Source of the DNA: an uncultured Prevotellaceae bacterium | GTDB lineage: Bacteria; Bacteroidota; Bacteroidia; Bacteroidales; Bacteroidaceae | Length of the DNA: 64,000 nt | Assembly: GCA_900316475.1 (NCBI GenBank) | Contig: ONDA01000001.1 | Coordinates: forward strand, 1 to 64,000 | Direction: 5' to 3' | Shown: positions 8,166-14,695 of the stretch, in pieces | Position numbering within the stretch: position 1 is the stretch's first letter | How the letters are laid out: each line of letters opens with the position of its first letter | Translations under genes and position numbers: made by a program | The notes under the pieces: generated by a model | What the model saw: the letters and a program-made list of their open reading frames with translations, nothing else | Database searches by the model: none | Told to the model about the DNA's origin: nothing

Positions 8166-9146
8166 ATGAAAACAGCAAAATTCATCAACACCGTCGCCGC
8201 ACTGGCCATAGCAGCCACTGTCTTCACCGCTTGCAGCAGCGACGATGACGACAACAGCAATAACGCCCAGAACGGGCAGAATGTGCCTGTGTCGCAGGCT
8301 GTAACAGCCTACGACGACCTGAACTATTTCCAGAACGCTATCGTCAGCATCGACTCCGTGGGTAACTTCATCAGCCGCAACTATGGCGAAGCACTCTACG
8401 ACAACGACACCACACACCTCTACATAGGCGTGGAAACGCTGGCTCAGGCAGAGAGCATCTTCCGCGAATGGGTGGCTCCCAACGGCAACGTGGCAAAGAC
8501 GGGTAACGAACTCACCTACCTGCTCACCGACGTACAAGGCAGAGCGGAAGGCACCATCTTCTTCAAGGCCGCTTCGTCGGCTAGCATCGTGGCCGAAGTG
8601 ACGCCCTCGTCGCCGACGCTGCTGAAACACTTCAGCAAGGTGACATTCCTCTCCAACAGCGCATGGCCACACAACGACAGCAGCGACGAGGTGTACAGAC
8701 TCGGCGATACGCGCCGTCTCACCGTAGACCACCGTGTCTCTGGCCACAAGCAAGACGTCTATACCTTCGTCTGCATACGCGAGAAGGGACACGGCGTGAA
8801 CGCCATGTATTTCGCCATCTCACCCGACTTGTATGTGCCAAAGACCTGGACGCCCAAAGACCTGCTCTACGACGTGGCAGCTGTGCCTGGCGAAGCAAAG
8901 GCCAAGACGGTGGCAACACTGTTGCAGCAAAAATGGGACTTCTATGCCAATATCTTGAACAACATCAGTGGCGGTGGCAAGTTGAACAGGGGTGAGTATT
9001 ACTGGATTGACAAGAAAATAACATACGCCGTTTATACCAACCAGTATGCCATCAACCTTTCAAACGGACAAATAGATGGCTGGGACTTCCAGTGGCACAA
9101 CCCCGAGAAGCACTTCATCCTCGCCATCGACTATCTGAACTACTAA
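8166..9146 (+). CDS. surface lipoprotein, tandem paralogue 2
   Basis: Protein of 326 aa and a duplicate of the previous gene; signal, tether and most of the body align without large gaps. The lipobox is FTAC, followed by SSDDDDNSNNAQNGQN. Divergence is concentrated in the middle (residues about 120-180) and in the segment before the conserved WDFQWHNPEKHF end. It lies 52 nt after its paralogue and is followed by a strong terminator, so it closes the operon. Function unknown; two diverging copies fit two ligands or two protease substrates. Confidence 0.65.
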   Translation: MKTAKFINTVAALAIAATVFTACSSDDDDNSNNAQNGQNVPVSQAVTAYDDLNYFQNAIVSIDSVGNFISRNYGEALYDNDTTHLYIGVETLAQAESIFREWVAPNGNVAKTGNELTYLLTDVQGRAEGTIFFKAASSASIVAEVTPSSPTLLKHFSKVTFLSNSAWPHNDSSDEVYRLGDTRRLTVDHRVSGHKQDVYTFVCIREKGHGVNAMYFAISPDLYVPKTWTPKDLLYDVAAVPGEAKAKTVATLLQQKWDFYANILNNISGGGKLNRGEYYWIDKKITYAVYTNQYAINLSNGQIDGWDFQWHNPEKHFILAIDYLNY

Positions 9147-9176
9147 TCGCAGGCTGACGTCCTTCCCCTCTTACTT

Positions 9177-9220
9177 CCCATTACTCTCCAGTTCAATGGC
9201 AGGAGAGTAATGGGATTTTT
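9177..9220 (+). terminator. intrinsic terminator of the lipoprotein operon
   Basis: A perfect 13-bp stem (CCCATTACTCTCC at 9177-9189 with its complement at 9202-9214) has a 12-nt loop and is followed by ATTTTT. The right 68-bp repeat begins on the last T. Confidence 0.9.
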
Positions 9221-9287
9221 CACGGCCTCTCGTGAAAACGTCACGGCCTCTAAAAAGATATCCGCCCCTTCCCGCCGCATCACATAT
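9220..9287 (+). repeat. 68-bp direct repeat, right copy
   Basis: Partner of 1012-1079 with one mismatch (A at 9252). It has the same orientation and contains two CACGGCC units at 9221 and 9242. The two copies enclose about 8.1 kb holding the whole lipoprotein operon with its promoter and terminator. Confidence 0.9.
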
Positions 9288-9291
9288 TACT

Positions 9292-9312
9292 CCCCTCCCT
9301 CACAGGGAGGGG
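9292..9312. other. GC-rich hairpin over the 3' end of the GT87-like gene
   Basis: CCCCTCCCT, a CAC loop and AGGGAGGGG form a perfect 9-bp stem. It spans the stop codon of the minus-strand gene ending at 9300 and continues into GGCCGGGGGTGGG, which encodes that protein's last residues (RPTPGPSL). No T-run follows on either strand, so it is more likely a repeat or mRNA 3' stabiliser than a classical terminator. Confidence 0.5.
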
Positions 9313-10487
9313 CCGGGGGTGGGTCTATATTCTTTAGTATTCATCTCCCATATCAGCACCAGCCAGACGATGGTCGTCGGCAGGGCCTTCAGGGCGTAGG
9401 GTTCGAGCAGCTGCTTCCAGATGAAACGCGGGAAGAAGACGTCGCTGGTGCAGAGCGAGGTGAAGATGAAGGCATAGACGAGGAGCACCAATGCCCAGCG
9501 TCCGCGGCGCCACGGGGCTGTGGTGTACCACACGACGAAGCCCGTCATCGGGGCGATGTAGCCGTAGCTCTCTGTGCCGGTAGAGAAGAGCGTGACGAAC
9601 ATCGTTGCCGAGGCCAGCATGGCATAGCGGAAGGCGACGTGCTTGTACTGGCTGACGCGGCGGAAGGGCGAGAGAAACAGCAGGATGCCGGGAATGATGA
9701 GCCACAGGTCGCTGTACTCGGTGTTGCCGCTAATCTTACGCGGTATGCCTAAGAGCGACGTGTTGGTGGTGTTGAAGGCTTCGGCCAGGTTCTGCGCATT
9801 CTTCGCCACGAGCGACTCGTACCAGCCGAAATACTGCTGGACGACGTACTCCGGCGAGCTGACCAGCATCGGCAGGACGAAGAATAGGGCCGCCCAGCCT
9901 AAGCAGGCGAGGATGAACTTGCGCTTGTCCTCAACGAAGAAGAAGAACGCCAGGCCCATGACGCCATAGAGCTTGATGAAGATGTTGAGCACGATGAAGA
10001 AGGCGGCCCACACGGGTTGACGGCGCTCGACGCAGGCGAACATCAGCAGGTAGCTGGCAGCCATGGCGAGGTCGTACTGCTCGACGAAGAGCGGCGTGAG
10101 CACCTCGTGGGCACAGAACCAGAACATAAAGACCTTCTGCCACCGCTGCAGGGGCATATAGCGCACGGCCACGTAGAACGTCGCCACGAGGAAGCAGAGC
10201 CAGAGCAGCATACCCCACGTGTCGGGCAGCGAGGCGAAGGGCGCTATGACGTAGAAGAACACGGGACCGTAGTGGTTGCAGTCGCCATGCAGGTAGGGGT
10301 AGAAGTCGTAGAGCGGCAGTTGCTGCAGGGTGTTGACGAACACCGACTTGTATATCTGGTACGTATCGTTCGACTTATGCCACTTCAGGATACCGATGAT
10401 GACGGGTATCAGGGCATAGACGACGGTGATGGTGCGCCAGTCGCTCCAGAACGGACGGCGGAAGAACCTAATGACTTTTGAACGCAT
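9300..10487 (-). CDS. GT87/DUF2029-like polytopic glycosyltransferase
   Basis: Integral membrane protein of 395 aa with about nine to ten hydrophobic segments. The pattern PLYDFYPYLHGDCNHYGPVF followed by a small-residue helix is typical of the DUF2029/GT87 family. Those proteins transfer sugars from polyprenyl-phosphate donors on the outer face of the inner membrane. The ATG at 10487 is preferred over an upstream codon at 10559 because that extension lies inside the gtrA-like gene and is not hydrophobic. It overlaps gtrA by 20 nt. It is a paralogue of the gene at 10856-12034: both share HYGP, WFCAHE, IKLYG/VKLYG and EPYALKALP-like blocks. Confidence 0.75.
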   Translation of the reverse strand: MRSKVIRFFRRPFWSDWRTITVVYALIPVIIGILKWHKSNDTYQIYKSVFVNTLQQLPLYDFYPYLHGDCNHYGPVFFYVIAPFASLPDTWGMLLWLCFLVATFYVAVRYMPLQRWQKVFMFWFCAHEVLTPLFVEQYDLAMAASYLLMFACVERRQPVWAAFFIVLNIFIKLYGVMGLAFFFFVEDKRKFILACLGWAALFFVLPMLVSSPEYVVQQYFGWYESLVAKNAQNLAEAFNTTNTSLLGIPRKISGNTEYSDLWLIIPGILLFLSPFRRVSQYKHVAFRYAMLASATMFVTLFSTGTESYGYIAPMTGFVVWYTTAPWRRGRWALVLLVYAFIFTSLCTSDVFFPRFIWKQLLEPYALKALPTTIVWLVLIWEMNTKEYRPTPGPSL

Positions 10488-10905
10488 AGAATTTTTGTCC
10501 GAGATAGTTGATGACCATGAAGAGAACGGTGCCGACGAGCATCGCCACGTTCTCGACAACGGGTTTCGACAGTTGCAGGCTCTCGAGGGCAGCCCGCGTC
10601 AGCGGCAGTGCCAGACTGTAGGCAATGAGGTAGCAGACGACGATGTTCAGCGCGAACTTCACGATGCTGCGCCAGTCGGTGCCCTGATAGTGGAAGGTGA
10701 AGTGCTTGTTGAGGAAGTAGCTCAGGATGCTGCCGAAGAAATAGTCGCAGAACGAGCTGACCCAGTAGGAGCAGCCGAAGACGTTGTAGAGCACGAGCAT
10801 GATGGCCGTGCCGAAGAGCGTGTTGACCACGCCGACGACGAGGAACGTCAGGAACTCACGACTGGCGAACTGACGGAGCAGCATAGTTACGGGTATAGAT
10901 TTCAT
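10468..10905 (-). CDS. GtrA-like flippase
   Basis: Protein of 145 aa with four predicted membrane segments and the GtrA pattern: REFLTFLVVGVVNTLFG at the start, SYFLNKHFTFHYQ in the first cytoplasmic loop and a C-terminal basic tail. GtrA proteins flip polyprenyl-phosphate-linked sugars across the inner membrane. It sits between two GT87-like genes, overlapping both, so the three act as one unit. The ATG at 10905 overlaps the upstream gene by 50 nt; an internal ATG at 10884 is a plausible alternative. No GtrB partner is adjacent. Confidence 0.8.
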   Translation of the reverse strand: MKSIPVTMLLRQFASREFLTFLVVGVVNTLFGTAIMLVLYNVFGCSYWVSSFCDYFFGSILSYFLNKHFTFHYQGTDWRSIVKFALNIVVCYLIAYSLALPLTRAALESLQLSKPVVENVAMLVGTVLFMVINYLGQKFYAFKSH

Positions 10906-12034
10906 AACAGAGCTTGAGCCACACCAGCACCACGGGCAGTGCCTTCAGGGCGTAGGGCTGCACCCACTCACGGCGCAGGTAGGCCGGGAAGAGGTCGCTG
11001 GGCGAGAGACTCGACAGCACGAAGACGAAGACCATCAAGGCGGCGTCCCACCGCGTGCGCCGCCAGGGCACGCAGGTGTACCAGACGACGACGCCGACGA
11101 AGGCGATGATATAGCCGCTGGACTCGCTGCCCGTGGAGAACAGCACGACGAACATCAGCACCGAGGCTAACAGCGTCTGTCGGAAAGCCACGTGGCGATA
11201 CTGCGACAGTCGCAGGTAAGGCAGGGCGAACATCGCCATTCCCGGCAGGATGAGCCACAGGTCGCTGAACGCGAGGCCCGTTGTGCGGTGGACAAGGCCG
11301 AGCAGCGAGATGTCCTGCGCGACCGACGCCAGGTTCTCGCCGTTCTTCTCCGTCAGGCAGACGTACCACTCCTGATACTGGCCGAGGATGTAGTCGGGAC
11401 TGGAGATGAGCATCGGTGCCACCAGCATGACCGCAGCACACAAGAGCAGCGACGTCAGGAAGCGCCCCTTGTGCTTCGAGAACAGGAAGAAAGCCAGTCC
11501 GACGATGCCGTAGAGCTTGACGAACGTGCCGAGCATCACCCAGAAGGCGGCCCAGAAGTCGCGCTCGCGCTCGATGCAGTAGTAGGTGAGCACGATGATG
11601 GCCGCGATGGCGATGTTGAACTGCTGCATGAACAGTGCCGTCAGCAGTTCGTGGGCACAGAACCACAGCAGGAACAGCTGCTGGCTGTTGGTGAACTGCG
11701 ACCGTCGGACGGCCACATAGAGCAGTGCCGTCAGCGAGACGCACCACAGCAGCATACCCACCCACAGCGGTATGACGGCGAAGGGCGCGATGACCAGTGA
11801 GAAGAGCGGACCGTAGTGGTTCACGTCGCCGTATTCCGCCGGGTAGGCTTCGTAGAGCGGCTTCTGCAACCACGTATGCCAGAACACGCCGCGGAAGATC
11901 AGGAAGTTGTTGCAGCGGTGCAGCTTGGTGAGGGCGGCGACAACCGCCAACAGCATCCACAGACCACAGAGCAAACGGTAGTCGCGCAGCAGCGGGTGGT
12001 GCAGGAAGGCCGTGATTTTAGGCTTTATTTCCAT
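10856..12034 (-). CDS. GT87/DUF2029-like polytopic glycosyltransferase (paralogue)
   Basis: Protein of 392 aa, very hydrophobic, and first gene of the minus-strand trio. It shares the family pattern DVNHYGPLFSLVIAPFA and the AHELLTALFMQQFN block with the gene at 9300-10487. Predicted to use a polyprenyl-linked sugar donor in the periplasm. The -7 box at 12056-12063 on the minus strand places the transcript start about 15-20 nt upstream of the ATG. Acceptor and sugar cannot be deduced. Confidence 0.75.
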   Translation of the reverse strand: MEIKPKITAFLHHPLLRDYRLLCGLWMLLAVVAALTKLHRCNNFLIFRGVFWHTWLQKPLYEAYPAEYGDVNHYGPLFSLVIAPFAVIPLWVGMLLWCVSLTALLYVAVRRSQFTNSQQLFLLWFCAHELLTALFMQQFNIAIAAIIVLTYYCIERERDFWAAFWVMLGTFVKLYGIVGLAFFLFSKHKGRFLTSLLLCAAVMLVAPMLISSPDYILGQYQEWYVCLTEKNGENLASVAQDISLLGLVHRTTGLAFSDLWLILPGMAMFALPYLRLSQYRHVAFRQTLLASVLMFVVLFSTGSESSGYIIAFVGVVVWYTCVPWRRTRWDAALMVFVFVLSSLSPSDLFPAYLRREWVQPYALKALPVVLVWLKLCYEIYTRNYAAPSVRQS

Positions 12035-12055
12035 CGTTTTTCAGTTTTTCGGCCA

Positions 12056-12063
12056 CAAAGATA
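12056..12063 (-). promoter_or_regulatory. -7 promoter box for the GT87-GtrA-GT87 unit
   Basis: The minus strand reads TATCTTTG. The start codon is at 12034. A divergent promoter lies 44 bp away at 12108, so the 86-bp gap between the two genes is a compact bidirectional promoter. Confidence 0.75.
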
Positions 12064-12107
12064 CTAAATAATTCATAATTTATAATGCGCAATTCATAAT
12101 TATTTTC

Positions 12108-12115
12108 TATCTTTG
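12108..12115 (+). promoter_or_regulatory. -7 promoter box directly at the start codon of the GT2 gene
   Basis: TATCTTTG is followed by CACCT and then ATG at 12121. Because this box is centred near -7, transcription should begin at or within a few bases of the ATG, giving a leaderless or near-leaderless mRNA. Confidence 0.7.
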
Positions 12116-12120
12116 CACCT

Positions 12121-12897
12121 ATGAACAAGGAAAACAAGATTTCGGTAGTCATCAATACCTACAACGCCGAACAGCATCTGAACAGGGTGCTCGATGCCGT
12201 CAAGGACTTCGACGAGGTGCTGATCTGCGATATGGAATCGACGGACAGCACCCTCGAGATAGCCCGCCGTCATGGCTGCCGCATCGTCACCTTCCCCAAG
12301 GGCGACGCCGTGAGTGCTGAACCTGCCCGTACGTTTGCCATACAGTCAGCATCTTTCCACTGGGTGCTCGTCGTTGATGCCGACGAACTGGTGACACCCG
12401 AACTGCGGCAGTACCTCTACCGCCGCATTGCCGAAGACGACTGTCCGGAGGGACTCTATATCCCTCGGCGCAATATGCTGATAGGACGCTACGAGCGGGG
12501 CTTTGCTCAGGACCACCAGTTGCGCTTCTTCATTCGTGAGGGAACGACGTGGCCGCCCTACGTCCACACCTTTCCCACTGTGCAGGGACGTACGGAGAAA
12601 ATCCCTGCCAACAAGGACGGCATCTGCCTGATGCACCTCATCGACGAGACGGTAGGCCAGATAACGGCCAAGAACAACCGCTACAGCGACGGAGAGGTGG
12701 TGAAGCGTGCCGGTCGCCACTACGGTGTGTGGGCGTTGATGCTGAAGCCGTCGTGGAAGTTCTTCTCCGAGCTGGTGCTGCGCGGCGGTTTCCGCGATGG
12801 CACACGCGGTGTCATCAAGGCAGGGCTGAAGGCCGTCTACCAGTTTACGCTTATCGCCAAGATCATCGAGAAGCGCCTGAGAGAGAATCAAGAATAA
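12121..12897 (+). CDS. WaaE/KdtX-like family 2 glycosyltransferase
   Basis: Protein of 258 aa. The N-terminal ISVVINTYNAEQHLNRVLDA and CDMESTDSTLEIARRHG are the nucleotide-binding start of the GT2 fold; VLVVDADELVTPELRQ carries the metal-binding acidic motif. Length and spacing fit the WaaE/KdtX subgroup, which adds a sugar to the lipopolysaccharide inner core in the cytoplasm. It heads a plus-strand run of five envelope genes. The start needs no Shine-Dalgarno site if the transcript begins at the ATG. Confidence 0.85.
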   Translation: MNKENKISVVINTYNAEQHLNRVLDAVKDFDEVLICDMESTDSTLEIARRHGCRIVTFPKGDAVSAEPARTFAIQSASFHWVLVVDADELVTPELRQYLYRRIAEDDCPEGLYIPRRNMLIGRYERGFAQDHQLRFFIREGTTWPPYVHTFPTVQGRTEKIPANKDGICLMHLIDETVGQITAKNNRYSDGEVVKRAGRHYGVWALMLKPSWKFFSELVLRGGFRDGTRGVIKAGLKAVYQFTLIAKIIEKRLRENQE

Positions 12898-12915
12898 TCC
12901 AAAGTGTTGTCCCCT

Positions 12916-13872
12916 ATGCTCTATTACCTGATATACGGATGCTGGTATCTGCTGTCGCTGTTGCCCCTGTGTGTTCACTACGTGCTGAGCGACGCACTTT
13001 ACTTCCTCGTCTACCGTCTGCTGCACTACCGCGTCAAGGTGGTGAGGAAGAACATCAGCGAGTCGTTTCCCGAGAAAGACGCCAGCGAACTGCGCCACAT
13101 TGAGCGTGGCTTCTACCACTGGTTCTGTGACTATATCGTTGAGAGCGTGAAACTGTTGACGATGAGCCAACGGCAGATGAAGCGGCGCCTGGTGTTCAAG
13201 GGCACCGACGTCGTCGACCAGGTGGTTGCCGAGGGACAGTCGTGCGCCGTCTACTTAGGCCACTACTGCAACTGGGAGTGGATCACGTCGTTGCCGCTGT
13301 GGGTGACGCCGGCGGCCCAGTGCGGCCAGATCTATCACGCCATAGAGAATCCGCTGTTCGACCGTCTGTTCCTCCGTCTGCGGCAGCGCTTCGGTGCCGT
13401 CTGCATACCGATGGCCGAGACGCTGCGGCGCATCATCAAATATCGGCAGGAGGGTCGCCCCGTGGTCATCGGCTACATCAGCGACCAGGTGCCGTTCTGG
13501 AACAACATCCACCACTGGTGCCAGTTCCTGAACCACGATACACCCGTACTGACGGGTACGGAGCGGCTGGCCCGGCAGACGGGGCATGCCGTCTTCTATA
13601 TGGACGTGCGCCGTGTGCGTCGCGGCTACTATGAGGCAGAGTTCCAGCTCATCAGCCGTGAACCGAAGCAGCTGGCGGAGTATGAGGTGACCGACGAGTA
13701 CTTCCGCCGCTTGGAGGCGAGTATTCGCCGCGATCCGGCCTGCTACCTGTGGAGCCACAACCGCTGGAAACGTACGCGTGAGGAGTTCAACCTGCGCTAC
13801 GATGAGGCTACGGGGCGCGTCGACATCATTTCGAGTGTCGAGGAACTGAAACGGAAAAAAGGACAGCAATGA
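12916..13872 (+). CDS. LpxL/HtrB-type lipid A acyltransferase
   Basis: Protein of 318 aa with an N-terminal membrane anchor (residues 1-35). The catalytic motif is LGHYCNWEW, an H-X4-E version of the acyltransferase H-X4-D/E motif. RRDPACYLWSHNRWKR is the conserved C-terminal block of the family. It transfers a secondary acyl chain onto lipid A or a related acceptor on the inner leaflet. I choose ATG 12916; an in-frame GTG at 12904 would add four residues. The stop overlaps the next start (ATGA). Confidence 0.88.
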   Translation: MLYYLIYGCWYLLSLLPLCVHYVLSDALYFLVYRLLHYRVKVVRKNISESFPEKDASELRHIERGFYHWFCDYIVESVKLLTMSQRQMKRRLVFKGTDVVDQVVAEGQSCAVYLGHYCNWEWITSLPLWVTPAAQCGQIYHAIENPLFDRLFLRLRQRFGAVCIPMAETLRRIIKYRQEGRPVVIGYISDQVPFWNNIHHWCQFLNHDTPVLTGTERLARQTGHAVFYMDVRRVRRGYYEAEFQLISREPKQLAEYEVTDEYFRRLEASIRRDPACYLWSHNRWKRTREEFNLRYDEATGRVDIISSVEELKRKKGQQ

Positions 13873-14690
13873 TTTTTGTGCGCGACAAAGGACGGATGTG
13901 TAACAACATCCTGCAATACGGACACCTCTATGCCTGGGGACGCGAGCATGGTCGCCAGACGGTGTCTATGCGCTTCAGCTATAAGTACCAGTGGTTTCAT
14001 ATCTGTCATACCCGCTACCATAACTTCCTGACATACGTCGTGGCGAAATATGCCGCCAAGTGGCATCTGCTGCCTGTGGCCGACTTCGGCCTCGATGCGC
14101 CGGCCAGCGACTATGACGCCCAGGAAAAACGCTTGCTCAGCCACCGCCACGTCGTCGCCGAAGGCTGGTATGCCCGGTGGTACGACCTCTTCCTGAAATA
14201 CAAGTCGGAGATTGTCGCACTGTTCCAGTTCGACGCTGCCGTGTGCCGCAATCCCAACCGTCTGTTGGCATCGCTCCCTGAGGGGGGGCTGCGTGTCGGT
14301 CTTCACATACGCCGCGGCGACTACCGCCGGTGGTATGGTGGCCGCTACTACTACACCGATGAGCAGTATATCAAGGTGCTGAGCAGCTACCTCGCGACCC
14401 TTTCCCCCTCGCCGCTGACTTTGTTCGTCTGCGGTAACGACCCCGAGCTGGACGAGGACGCCTTCCGAAGAGCCTTTCCCGGCGCCACCGTCCTCTTCCC
14501 CAAGGGAAACCCCGCCGAGGACCTTTACCTGCTGTCGCGCTGCGACCGGCTGATAGGAGCCCCCAGCACTTTCTCGCTCGTCGCTTCTATGTATCGTGAC
14601 GTGCCGCTCTACTGGATAGAGTCTGCCGACGCCGCTCCTGTGGATGCGGACTTCGGCCACTTCGACCAAATGTTTCAACAAATCAAGTAA
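13869..14690 (+). CDS. GT11-family alpha-1,2-fucosyltransferase-like protein
   Basis: Protein of 273 aa. The key motif is VGLHIRRGDYRRW (H-x-R-R-x-D), the GDP-fucose-binding signature of family 11 fucosyltransferases. RLIGAPSTFSLVASMY corresponds to a later conserved block. No signal peptide, so it is cytoplasmic and probably builds an O-antigen or capsule unit. It overlaps the acyltransferase stop by 4 nt, implying coupled translation. Fucose as the substrate is from family knowledge only. Confidence 0.8.
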   Translation: MIFVRDKGRMCNNILQYGHLYAWGREHGRQTVSMRFSYKYQWFHICHTRYHNFLTYVVAKYAAKWHLLPVADFGLDAPASDYDAQEKRLLSHRHVVAEGWYARWYDLFLKYKSEIVALFQFDAAVCRNPNRLLASLPEGGLRVGLHIRRGDYRRWYGGRYYYTDEQYIKVLSSYLATLSPSPLTLFVCGNDPELDEDAFRRAFPGATVLFPKGNPAEDLYLLSRCDRLIGAPSTFSLVASMYRDVPLYWIESADAAPVDADFGHFDQMFQQIK

Positions 14691-14695
14691 CTCTG

